Shown piece after piece: positions 1-6,902 of a stretch of 12,030 nt of DNA; the first letter of the stretch is position 1, and every line of letters starts with the position of its first letter. Source of the stretch: Pseudomonadota bacterium (GTDB lineage Bacteria > Desulfobacterota > JADFVX01); the NCBI GenBank assembly GCA_015222755.1, contig JADFVX010000028.1, positions 1-12,030 on the forward strand, read 5' to 3'. The position numbers were made by a program, and so were the translations under genes. A model generated the notes under the pieces. It was not told the DNA's origin and did not search any database. It saw nothing but the letters and a program-made list of their open reading frames with translations.

Positions 1-3
1 CCT

Positions 4-37
4 AAAAATAAAAAAATGGCGAGAAAGACTCCTCGCC
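4..37 (-). terminator. Intrinsic terminator of the rpoH-moxR-bat operon
   Basis: Read on the - strand, arms GGCGAG and CTCGCC (18-23 and 32-37 on +) form a hairpin. It extends by one G-T and one A-T pair to a 4-nt loop, and a T-rich tail follows (A-rich at 4-16 on +). It lies 26 nt beyond the batC stop, so it plausibly ends the whole seven-gene - strand operon. Confidence 0.88.
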
Positions 38-63
38 TTATAAATATACCTGTTCCCATCTGA

Positions 64-798
64 CTACCAGTCCCTCTCAACCATTCCTGCCTTTGGTTCT
101 TGTACCATATCACCCCTGTTTTGTAAATCCATATTCCTATCGCCCATATTGTCCAGTAGCCTCTCCGCCTCTTCACGGCTCATCTTTTTATCTGCCGCTT
201 TTTCATTGTCCCGGCCTCTATCCTCTTCCTTCGCATCCTCTGGTTCATTGCTGTTTTTCGGCTTGTCGCTCTGGGGGTCTCCTTCATCATCAGCCCCCTC
301 TTTGTCCTGCTCTTTCTTTTTATCGCCGGAGTCGTCTTTGTTCTCCTCCTCCTGCTGCTGTTTTTGCTGCTTTTTCTGTTCCTCCACCTTCTTCAGGGCC
401 AGCTCCAGGTTTGCCTTGGTATCTGTATCTGTAGAGTCGTACTTCAGGGCCTCCCTGTAGGCCTTAAGCGCCTCGCTATATTTTTCAGCCTCAAACAGGG
501 CGTTGCCAGAATTGTAAAAACTCCCAGCTTTTACAGGGTCACTCCCATGGGCCGCACTTTCCCTGTAGCTTTTAAGCGCAGCTTCCAAATCACCTTTTTT
601 TAAGAGCAGGTTCCCCTTATTATAGTCTATTGGCGCTTTGTCTTTTGCAATTTCAGCCGCCCTTTCATAAGACTCCATAGATTCATCATACCTACCTTCC
701 TCAAAGTTCCTGTTCCCCTCTTCAACAAGCAGGGAAGGTGAGTCGAAAGGCCCGAACCCACATAGCAGCGGGAGGGCAATGATTATTAATCGTATCAC
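64..798 (-). CDS. batC: BatC-like TPR protein of the Bat operon
   Basis: A 244-aa protein with three tandem TPR units (about residues 22-54, 55-88 and 92-125), then a low-complexity linker rich in Q, E, D and K (about 135-205), and a conserved-looking tail with SREEAERLLDNM (207-218). An N-terminal hydrophobic stretch (residues 3-14) suggests export or anchoring; the Cys at 13 lacks a good lipobox. The GTG start at 798 is chosen because AAGGAG (805-810 on +) lies 6 nt upstream and GTG overlaps the batB TGA as GTGA. An ATG at 840 would add 14 residues and lacks that support. TPR proteins in this position are expected to scaffold the VWA proteins. The role is inferred from family and context. 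Confidence 0.85.
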   Translation of the reverse strand: MIRLIIIALPLLCGFGPFDSPSLLVEEGNRNFEEGRYDESMESYERAAEIAKDKAPIDYNKGNLLLKKGDLEAALKSYRESAAHGSDPVKAGSFYNSGNALFEAEKYSEALKAYREALKYDSTDTDTKANLELALKKVEEQKKQQKQQQEEENKDDSGDKKKEQDKEGADDEGDPQSDKPKNSNEPEDAKEEDRGRDNEKAADKKMSREEAERLLDNMGDRNMDLQNRGDMVQEPKAGMVERDW

Positions 799-1793
799 CG
801 CCTTCTCCTTGGAAAAATGAACAGTTCCGATAAAAAACACAGCAGCGAAAGAAAAAGTGGATACTGAAAACGCTCTTCCATAAGCCTGAACATCTTTGAG
901 GCAATGAGCGATTTTTCCTTCTTTTCCAGCTCTTCCGACAGCCTGGAAACTGCATCTCCTCCCATAAAGCTGGCCCCAGCTCCAAGTTCGGCTACCTGAG
1001 CAAGGAGTTCACCTTCAAGCCTCGAAATCACAATATTGCCGGAACGGTCCTTTTTGTAGTCCACGATCTTGCCGGTCTTGTCATGGACCGGGACGGGTGC
1101 CCCCTTACTGGTCCCAAAACCCAGCATATAAAGAGATATCCCTTTATCTGCTGCGCCAGAGGCCGCTTTCGCCGGGTCACCCAGGGTGTCCTCCCCGTCG
1201 GTAAGCAGGACTACTACTTTTTCGCGCCCCGCATATCCTTTCAAAAGATCGGATGATACAGCTATCGCAGCGGCAAGGTCGGTCCCAGGGCTTGGTATCA
1301 GCCCGGCCTCAAGACGCCTGAGAAAATTTTTGGCTGCACCGTAGTCCATAGTCAAGGGACAGGCCACAACTGCAGTCCCTGCAAAGGCAACTATCCCTAT
1401 CCGGTCGCCTCGGCGCGAGTCGATAAAATCCGACAGTTCCATCTTTGCCCGCTCAATACGGCTTGGCTGAATATCTGCAGCCAGCATACTCTTTGAAAGA
1501 TCAAGTGCAACTACAATGTCTATGCCGCGCCTTTCCACAAGTTCCTCTTTCATGCCCCATCTGGGACCGGCAATGGCAATGGCAAGGAGAAAAAGACCTG
1601 AAAACTGAAGAGCGTACTTAAACCACCTCATTGCCTTCCCGCGATGTCCAAGCTTTGCAAGAAGGGTCTTTGTGTCGCTTCCAGACCGGGATGAAGCTAT
1701 GCGCCCTGCACGCCTTTCCCTGTAGGCAAAGAACAGTACAAGGGGAAGCAGCATCCAAAGGAGGTGCAAATATTCGGGTTTGCCAAGATTCAT
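795..1793 (-). CDS. batB: BatB-like membrane VWA protein
   Basis: A 332-aa protein with a hydrophobic segment near residues 9-24, a second at 58-76, a von Willebrand factor A domain (about 91-290) and a last hydrophobic segment at 310-327. The metal-ion (MIDAS) motif is complete: DLSKS at 98-102, Thr171 in PGTD, and Asp199 in LLTDG. The VWA domain should face the periplasm or the membrane surface and bind partners through a divalent metal. It starts 16 nt after the batA stop, and its own stop overlaps the batC start, so it sits inside a co-translated string. It differs from BatA in having a longer N-terminal stretch between the first two membrane segments. The assignment as BatB rather than BatA rests mainly on gene order. 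Confidence 0.9.
   Translation of the reverse strand: MNLGKPEYLHLLWMLLPLVLFFAYRERRAGRIASSRSGSDTKTLLAKLGHRGKAMRWFKYALQFSGLFLLAIAIAGPRWGMKEELVERRGIDIVVALDLSKSMLAADIQPSRIERAKMELSDFIDSRRGDRIGIVAFAGTAVVACPLTMDYGAAKNFLRRLEAGLIPSPGTDLAAAIAVSSDLLKGYAGREKVVVLLTDGEDTLGDPAKAASGAADKGISLYMLGFGTSKGAPVPVHDKTGKIVDYKKDRSGNIVISRLEGELLAQVAELGAGASFMGGDAVSRLSEELEKKEKSLIASKMFRLMEERFQYPLFLSLLCFLSELFIFPRRRR
796..810 (-). promoter_or_regulatory. batC ribosome binding site and GTGA overlap
   Basis: AAGGAG (reverse complement of 805-810) lies 6 nt before GTG (796-798), inside the last codons of batB. The batB stop TGA shares two bases with that GTG. This decides the batC start and points to translational coupling. Confidence 0.8.
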
Positions 1794-1809
1794 ATTTCTA
1801 TAGGCACCA

Positions 1810-2805
1810 TCAGGGGTATGACCATAGCCATGTGGCCCTTAAAGTGGATGATAAAAGAAGTAGCCCTGCGGCAGCAAAGAGCAGCCAGGGATAAAGCTCG
1901 GTATAAGTGTAATACTCTCTTACCTTTATGTCCGTCTTTTCAAGGGAGTCGATCTCGCCATAGATCTTTATCAGGCTATCCTTGCTTGTCGCACGGTAGT
2001 ACTTCGCAGCACTTATCTGTGCCACTTTCCTCAATGTATCCTCGTCCATCTCTGTGAGGATAATATTGCCGCTGTTGTCACGGGCATAGCCCTTGCCGAA
2101 TATGGGGTTCATCACGGGTATGGGAGCGCCTCCCTCACGACCGACACCTATAGTATATATCTTTATACCCAGGGCCTTAGCGATACGTGCCGCTGTGAGG
2201 GGTTCTATATTTCCGATGTTGTTAACACCGTCTGTGAGGAGGATGATTATCTTTGATTTAGCCTCTGAGTCTTTAAGGCGTTTGGCACTTTCTGCAATGG
2301 CCATCCCTATTGCAGTGCCATCCTTATATCGTCCTATCTCAAGTTCATCGACAAGGGAAAGGAGGATACCATAGTCCATTGTCAGGGGCGATTGAGTATA
2401 GGCCTCCCCGGCAAAGGCGACAAGACCTAAACGGTCACTGCTACGCCCCTTGATAAAGCTTTTCAATACCTCTTTGGCTACAAAAAGCCTGTTCCTGGGC
2501 TCAAAATCTTCAGCCTGCATACTTCCCGAGATATCCAGCGCCAGGATAATGTCAGTCCCCTTGGTCGACACCTCTCTTTCGCTGTTGGTAATCTGAGGCC
2601 GTGCAAGTGCGACTATTATTATTGACAGTGCTGTCAGCTTCAAAACCTCAGGCAGATACCTCAATCTCATGCGGAGGGAGGGATAGACTCTTTTAACAAC
2701 CTGAACAGTAGGATATACGAGGACTGTCTTTCTTCGCCGGCCATAGAAAAAAGCAAGGAGGGGAAGTATTAAAAGAACGAGCCACCAGGGATCATCAATC
2801 CGCAT
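1810..2805 (-). CDS. batA: BatA-like membrane VWA protein
   Basis: A 331-aa protein opening with MRIDDPWWLVLLILPLLAFF, the usual start of BatA proteins (a short tail, then a membrane segment). A second hydrophobic segment lies at about 53-69, the VWA domain at about 84-290, and a C-terminal membrane segment at 305-320. The MIDAS motif is complete: DISGS at 91-95, Thr164 in DGTA, Asp192 in LLTDG. The start is set at the ATG at 2805 because GGAGG lies 6 nt upstream. An upstream ATG at 2844 would add a 13-residue basic extension and deepen the overlap with the BatD-like gene. With this start the two genes overlap by 11 nt. BatA and BatB are known to work together in Bat systems; the target here is unknown. 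Confidence 0.92.
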   Translation of the reverse strand: MRIDDPWWLVLLILPLLAFFYGRRRKTVLVYPTVQVVKRVYPSLRMRLRYLPEVLKLTALSIIIVALARPQITNSEREVSTKGTDIILALDISGSMQAEDFEPRNRLFVAKEVLKSFIKGRSSDRLGLVAFAGEAYTQSPLTMDYGILLSLVDELEIGRYKDGTAIGMAIAESAKRLKDSEAKSKIIILLTDGVNNIGNIEPLTAARIAKALGIKIYTIGVGREGGAPIPVMNPIFGKGYARDNSGNIILTEMDEDTLRKVAQISAAKYYRATSKDSLIKIYGEIDSLEKTDIKVREYYTYTELYPWLLFAAAGLLLLSSTLRATWLWSYP

Positions 2806-3691
2806 GAGGTTCCTCCACGGCAACATCGACCTTCTGCTTATCAATTATTCTTCTGGCTCTGCCCATAAGACCTTCCACATCCATATCGGGAGGGTTGTAC
2901 TTTGCAAACTTCACCCGGTCGCAGTCACCCAGGAACCTTGATACTTCCGTAAGGTCGGCAAAACTGCTTTTTTTCAGGGCGACTACCAGCTCCCCCGTCG
3001 TCATCTCCATGGCATCAAAGTCATAGAGGGCACCTTCGTAGCAGCGCACAACATCTGAGACTCTGGTATAAAGGGCCTTGATCTCTCCATCACGTATAAG
3101 GTTCATCCCTTCGATCTCTGCAAGGGCCTCTACAGCAAGAACATAAGGTGACTTTTGAGGAACAAGAGGTGAAGGAGCTAAGACCTTCTTTCTCCTGTAG
3201 ATATAATATATTAAAGATAAAACAGCTATGGATATAAGTAGCAGAAGCGCCCATGGCCATACAGGGCCTCTCTCATCAACACTCATCTGTGATTTAAGGG
3301 CTCTCAGCTTGTCATCGTCCTCATCCCGTACAGACGCAACGCTTATAAGCCCCGACATGCTGTGGGTTTGCTTGCCCTCGGCATCGATGATCATAAAAGG
3401 CGGCAGAGTAAACTCTCCCACCTCATAGATGACACCCTTTATGATAAAACTTGTAGTCCCCTTCTCTTCGTTATATATCTCTTCGTTACCTGTGACCTCG
3501 AAGGGAGCAATACGGGCGGCATCGATATCTCCCAGCCTGTGCCCCTTTCCTTCCAGCTCGATTTTCAATCTTATGGGATCGCCCACATTATAGGCCTCCC
3601 TGTCTACCATAAGTGAAGGAGAAGAAACTTCGGCAGATAGAAGTACGGGCGTTAAAAAAAATATCAGTAAAAAGAGGATGTAGGTTTTCAT
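2795..3691 (-). CDS. BatD-like single-pass membrane protein of the Bat operon
   Basis: A 298-aa protein: signal peptide (residues 1-20, ending LLSA), an extracytoplasmic beta-rich domain (about 22-122, with SLMVDREAYNVGDPIRLKI typical of Ig-like or BatD folds), a membrane segment at 146-166, a basic stop-transfer stretch (RRKK), and a cytosolic helical domain (about 180-285) ending in a KFAKYNPPD...GLMGRARRIID pattern of the kind found at the C-terminus of BatD and DUF4381 proteins. It is shorter than typical BatD, which carries several extracytoplasmic repeats, so it may be a compact BatD or a DUF4381-type relative. It begins 3 nt after the DUF58 gene stop and overlaps batA by 11 nt. It probably couples the cytosolic MoxR/DUF58 side to the periplasmic VWA pair; that role is inferred. 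Confidence 0.82.
   Translation of the reverse strand: MKTYILFLLIFFLTPVLLSAEVSSPSLMVDREAYNVGDPIRLKIELEGKGHRLGDIDAARIAPFEVTGNEEIYNEEKGTTSFIIKGVIYEVGEFTLPPFMIIDAEGKQTHSMSGLISVASVRDEDDDKLRALKSQMSVDERGPVWPWALLLLISIAVLSLIYYIYRRKKVLAPSPLVPQKSPYVLAVEALAEIEGMNLIRDGEIKALYTRVSDVVRCYEGALYDFDAMEMTTGELVVALKKSSFADLTEVSRFLGDCDRVKFAKYNPPDMDVEGLMGRARRIIDKQKVDVAVEEPHAD
2803..2816 (-). promoter_or_regulatory. batA ribosome binding site
   Basis: GGAGG (reverse complement of 2812-2816) lies 6 nt before the ATG at 2803-2805, within the end of the BatD-like frame. It decides the batA start in favour of 2805 over 2844. Confidence 0.8.
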
Positions 3692-3694
3692 GGA

Positions 3695-4570
3695 TCAGTA
3701 TCTCTTTGAACGCTGCCTGAAAAAATTACGCAAGGGAACAAGGTAGGAAGTCTCTGTATCAATATCTATTGAATCCAGCCTGTGCTTCTTTATAAAATCG
3801 CTCCAGGCTGCTTCTTTCAGCCTGATAATCTCTGAAAAGGTTTCATGCCAGCGCCTGTCAGCCGGATCGACAGTATAGATCTCTCCAGTCTCGGCATCCT
3901 GAAGGTCTATCAGTCCATGGGCTGGAAGCTGTGTCTCCATCTTGTCCCTGACACGCATCAGCAGGAGGTCATGTTTTTTGGACAGGATGTTTACCTGTTT
4001 CTCGTATCCTTCATCGATAAAGTCAGATATCAGGAATATTATGCCTCTGCTTTTTTCAACCCGTCCGAGATAGTCAAGGGCATCAGATATGGATGTCCCA
4101 CTACTGGAACGCTCCATCATCACAAGTTCGCTAAGGACTCTCATGCCGTGGGAACGGCCCTTTTTTGGCGGGATATATTTCTCCACTTTGTCAGAAAAAG
4201 TAAGCAGCCCTACACGGTCGTTATTTCTGATCGCAGAAAAGGCAAGGAGTGCGCCAAGCTCGACGATAATATCCTTTTTGCTCCTCAGAGAAGAACCAAA
4301 ACCATGGGAGGCACTGACATCGACTGCGAGAATGACCGTCAGTTCCCTCTCCTCTACAAAACGCTTTACAAAGGGCGTACCCGTTCTTGCCGTAACCTTC
4401 CAGTCTATAGAGTTAACGGGATCACCGGCTGTATAATGCCTCACCTCGTCAAACTCCATTCCGCGCCCCTTAAAAACGGAATGATACTCACCGCCCACAA
4501 GGTCATTTACGGCCCTTCGTGTCGTTATCTCGACTTTTCTTACTTTTTTAAGGATATCCTTGGTAGGCAT
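3695..4570 (-). CDS. DUF58 VWA-fold protein, MoxR partner
   Basis: A 291-aa protein with no membrane segment, so cytosolic. The DUF58 signature is clear at residues 35-64 (GRGMEFDEVRHYTAGDPVNS then IDWKVTARTG). A VWA-like fold follows with DVSAS at 84-88, a GTS threonine at 159 and ISDF (Asp183), so the metal site looks intact. The ATG at 4570 gives the usual DUF58 N-terminus, although no good Shine-Dalgarno is seen before it. The gene lies 78 nt after moxR and 3 nt before the BatD-like gene. DUF58 proteins are nearly always encoded next to moxR and are thought to be direct partners of the ATPase. Substrates are not known. Confidence 0.93.
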   Translation of the reverse strand: MPTKDILKKVRKVEITTRRAVNDLVGGEYHSVFKGRGMEFDEVRHYTAGDPVNSIDWKVTARTGTPFVKRFVEERELTVILAVDVSASHGFGSSLRSKKDIIVELGALLAFSAIRNNDRVGLLTFSDKVEKYIPPKKGRSHGMRVLSELVMMERSSSGTSISDALDYLGRVEKSRGIIFLISDFIDEGYEKQVNILSKKHDLLLMRVRDKMETQLPAHGLIDLQDAETGEIYTVDPADRRWHETFSEIIRLKEAAWSDFIKKHRLDSIDIDTETSYLVPLRNFFRQRSKRY

Positions 4571-4648
4571 ATGGCACGAACAACTCTGTTAAAAAAAGGG
4601 GAATTTAAAAATCGAGACCAGAGATCAAGGCATAGGGATTGCTCTTTA

Positions 4649-5644
4649 CTAGGGCACTTCCACTGCATCAAATATTTTGCGGATAATATCCTCTGTAGAC
4701 ACCTCTTCCGCCTCTGCCTCGTAGGACAGTATGATACGGTGGCGCAATATATCCATTGCTACGGTCTTGACATCTTCAGGAGTCACAAAACCGCGGTGTT
4801 TCATGAATGCATTTGCCATCGCCGCACGGGTCAGGAAAATCGATGCCCTAGGTGAAGCTCCATACTGGATCATGTCCTTAAGATCGGAGAGGCCGCATTC
4901 TTCCGGATACCTGCTGGCAAATACAAGGTTTACAACATAGGTCTTTATCTTATCATCCACATATATGCGGTTAACCACCTCTCTCGCCTTAAGGATATCC
5001 TCTGTAGTGGTAACCTTTTCTATTGCAGGTGTTTTGCCGGAAATGTTCCGGCTTATGATCTCTTTTTCCTCCTCACGGCTCGGATAGCCCACCTTGAGCT
5101 TGAACATGAAGCGGTCAACCTGTGCCTCGGGAAGAGGGTATGTCCCTTCCTGTTCAATTGGGTTTTGAGTTGCCAGTACAAGAAATGCGTCTGCCAGGGG
5201 AAAGGTCTCATCACCTATGGTGACCTGACGTTCCTGCATAGCTTCCAGGAGTGCGCTCTGCACCTTGGCAGGAGAACGGTTTATCTCGTCTGCCAGTGTG
5301 ATATTTGAAAATATGGGGCCTTTTTTTACAGAGAAGGTTCCTTCACGCTGGTTGTATATCTCCGTACCAACCAGGTCTGCAGGCAGAAGGTCGGGGGTAA
5401 ACTGGATACGGCTGAAATCTGCATGTACCGCATCGGCAAGCGATTTTATGGTGAGTGTCTTGGCGAGGCCAGGGATACCTTCAACAAGTATATGCCCGCC
5501 AGTCAAAAGACCCATAAGAAGCCTTTCAATAAAGCCCTTCTGGCCGATAATGACCTTCTCTACTTCAGAAAGGATCGCATCGATAAAGGCGCTTTTTTCA
5601 ACTACTTCCCTGTTCAGCAGTTCCAGGTCAACTGTTTCTGACAA
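4649..5644 (-). CDS. moxR: MoxR-family AAA+ ATPase
   Basis: A 331-aa AAA+ ATPase of normal length for the family. Walker A is GIPGLAKT (56-63), Walker B is ITLADE (115-120) followed by the MoxR-typical INRSPAKVQSALLEAMQERQ, sensor 1 is ATQNP (158-162), and QVDRF (175-179) lies at the arginine-finger region. The C-terminal lid domain is present. It is expected to be a cytosolic chaperone-like motor working with the VWA proteins encoded downstream. The start is TTG at 5642-5644, supported by AGGAG (5651-5655 on +) 6 nt upstream. The first 31 nt overlap the end of rpoH, so translation of the two is probably coupled. Confidence 0.95.
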   Translation of the reverse strand: MSETVDLELLNREVVEKSAFIDAILSEVEKVIIGQKGFIERLLMGLLTGGHILVEGIPGLAKTLTIKSLADAVHADFSRIQFTPDLLPADLVGTEIYNQREGTFSVKKGPIFSNITLADEINRSPAKVQSALLEAMQERQVTIGDETFPLADAFLVLATQNPIEQEGTYPLPEAQVDRFMFKLKVGYPSREEEKEIISRNISGKTPAIEKVTTTEDILKAREVVNRIYVDDKIKTYVVNLVFASRYPEECGLSDLKDMIQYGASPRASIFLTRAAMANAFMKHRGFVTPEDVKTVAMDILRHRIILSYEAEAEEVSTEDIIRKIFDAVEVP

Positions 5645-6453
5645 AGGCTGCTCCTAAGATTCTTCTTTATCCTGGCTTCAAGCTGCCTGGCACGCTCTCT
5701 GGATACTCCAAGCTGAGTACCGACCTCCTGAAGGGTCATGGGTTCATCAGTCATCAATCTTTTTTCAACGATAAACCTGTCTCTTTCTTCCAGTGAGGAA
5801 AGGGCATCTTCGATATCTTTTTTTATGACAGCACGTTCCTGTGCCTCGGCAACAATATCTTCCTGATTCATCCCTTTTTCGGGCAGAAGATCAATATGAG
5901 TCGTGTTGCCATCTTCACCAACGGAAGCATTGAGAGAAAAGTCCCTTGCTCCCATGCGGAGATCCATCTCCTCCACATCTGACTCTTTGACATCCAGGCT
6001 TTTAGCGATAGTCCCGTAATCGGCAAGTTCACCGAGCTTTTCCCTTGTCTGCTTAAGCTTGTAAAAAAGCTTCTTCTGGGCCTGCGTCGTACCGATCTTG
6101 ACTATACTCCAGTTTTTTATGACAAATTCCTGGATGCGCGCCTTGATCCACCATACAGCATAGGTTATAAGACGGTAGCCCTTATCGGGGTCAAACTTTT
6201 TTACCGCCAGCATGAGGCCGATATTTCCTTCCTGAATAAGATCCATCAAGCGCAGACCATAGCTGCGGTATTCATTGGCGACCTTGACTACAAAACGAAG
6301 GTTGGAGGTAATAAGTTTCTCGGCAGCCTCACGACCGCCTTCCTCACGTAGACACATCGCCAGATCATATTCCTCTTCCTTAGTTAAAAGAGGATATCTA
6401 CTGATGTCGTTGAGGTATAAAGTAAGGTTGTTTGTAGTAGTTAATGCGTACAT
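5614..6453 (-). CDS. rpoH: RNA polymerase sigma factor RpoH (heat-shock sigma-32 type)
   Basis: A 279-aa group 2/3 sigma-70 family protein. Region 1.2 includes LTLYLNDISRYPLLTKEEE (10-28). Region 2 includes DLIQEGNIGLMLAVKKFDP (71-89, core binding) and RLITYAVWWIKARIQEFV (94-111, -10 recognition). QKKLFYKLK (126-134) matches the RpoH box that separates RpoH from other sigma factors. Region 4.2 is MTLQEVGTQLGVSRERARQL (239-258, -35 recognition). It should direct transcription of chaperone and protease genes. The ATG at 6453 has GGAG (6462-6465 on +) 8 nt upstream. It heads the moxR-bat operon and overlaps moxR by 31 nt, which is an unusual place for rpoH. Confidence 0.93.
   Translation of the reverse strand: MYALTTTNNLTLYLNDISRYPLLTKEEEYDLAMCLREEGGREAAEKLITSNLRFVVKVANEYRSYGLRLMDLIQEGNIGLMLAVKKFDPDKGYRLITYAVWWIKARIQEFVIKNWSIVKIGTTQAQKKLFYKLKQTREKLGELADYGTIAKSLDVKESDVEEMDLRMGARDFSLNASVGEDGNTTHIDLLPEKGMNQEDIVAEAQERAVIKKDIEDALSSLEERDRFIVEKRLMTDEPMTLQEVGTQLGVSRERARQLEARIKKNLRSSLCQKQLTWNC
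5642..5655 (-). promoter_or_regulatory. moxR ribosome binding site with TTG start
   Basis: AGGAG (reverse complement of 5651-5655) lies 6 nt before TTG (5642-5644). Both sit inside the 3' end of rpoH. There is no ATG near this position in the moxR frame, so the rare start codon is likely real. Confidence 0.7.
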
Positions 6454-6516
6454 CTTTTTAACTCCGATCTTAAAAAAACAGAATATGTATCAGCTAGTGA
6501 TTCTTTGAGTGTTAAA

Positions 6517-6545
6517 AATATAACAATTATCTCTTTAAAATGCAA
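6517..6545 (-). promoter_or_regulatory. Candidate sigma-70 promoter of rpoH
   Basis: On the - strand TTGCAT (6540-6545) is followed by a 17-nt spacer and TATATT (6517-6522), leaving a leader of about 55-60 nt. The -10 box is good (5 of 6) but the -35 is weak (3 of 6). No sigma-32 type element was recognised nearby. Confidence 0.35.
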
Positions 6546-6668
6546 CAGTTGGCCTTTGTTTTTCTTCTTTTCTAAAAGTATGAATAGAGACAGCAGCAAC
6601 TCGAAAAAGTTTCATTTTTTTATGAGGGGTTTGTTGTAGTGGCGGCTCTGAAAAAGGAGTGTTTGATT

Positions 6669-6749
6669 GTCACTGCGAGGAGTACAGTCAAGGCAGGAAT
6701 CTAAAGTGCTTACAATTAGCACGGGGAAGATGGCTTTGCTCGCAAAGAC
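6669..6749. repeat. Degenerate short inverted-repeat element
   Basis: The ends GTCACTGCGAG (6669-6679) and the reverse complement of 6739-6749 (GTCTTTGCGAG) match at 9 of 11 positions, enclosing about 60 nt. The sequence resembles the short dispersed elements with ends like GTCATTGCGAG that are frequent in many Desulfobacterota and Nitrospirota genomes; that comparison is from memory. It is decayed in the interior. The bases between rpoH and this element (6546-6668) hold no gene I can support. Confidence 0.5.
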
Positions 6750-6761
6750 GTAATTAATATT

Positions 6762-6869
6762 TTGCAAGATCTCCAGTTGGAACGACTGAAAAAACTGCTA
6801 GCCGAGAAGAAAATGCATCTTGAATTTACAAAAGCGGCAAAAGAGAAACTGATCTTTACAAAAAAATAA
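6762..6869 (+). pseudogene. Probable 3' remnant of clpB
   Basis: A short frame reads LQDLQLERLKKLLAEKKMHL then EFTKAAKEKLIFTKK and a TAA stop. The first 29 residues match the pattern of the ClpB C-terminal D2 small domain (IQLxRLxKxLxExxxxxxxTxxAxxxL), where intact ClpB continues with a GYDPVYGARPLKR motif. Here the match breaks off after AKEKL and a stop follows, so both the start and the last part of the gene are missing. No ATG, no Shine-Dalgarno and no upstream clpB sequence are seen. It is the only heat-shock chaperone trace in the window and lies on the opposite strand beside rpoH. It could also be a chance helical reading; the family match is by eye. Confidence 0.5.
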
Positions 6870-6882
6870 ATGGGCTATAATA

Positions 6883-6902
6883 ACTTACTAGTTTCTATAA
6901 AA
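6883..6902. repeat. Direct repeat, copy A (left edge of the AT-rich cassette)
   Basis: ACTTACTAGTTTCTATAAAA. It matches the copy at 10084-10104 except for one missing T. It includes the stop codon and last codons of the SGNH hydrolase gene (TTTTATAG on the - strand). Confidence 0.65.

Noticed and set aside
799..840. ATG at 840 as the batC start
   Set aside because: It would add 14 residues overlapping batB and lacks a ribosome binding site; the GTG at 798 has AAGGAG at ideal spacing and a signal-like N-terminus.
2806..2844. ATG at 2844 as the batA start
   Set aside because: GGAGG 6 nt before the ATG at 2805 and the typical BatA N-terminus favour the shorter form.
3845..4855. A long open frame on the + strand (336 codons)
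   Set aside because: It is antisense to the DUF58 and moxR genes, crosses both and the gap between them, shows no known domain and has no ribosome binding site. The - strand frames have clear family motifs.
6860..6897. Terminator after the SGNH hydrolase gene
   Set aside because: A T-rich run is present on the - strand, but the only stem before it is 4 bp, so it is too weak to call.
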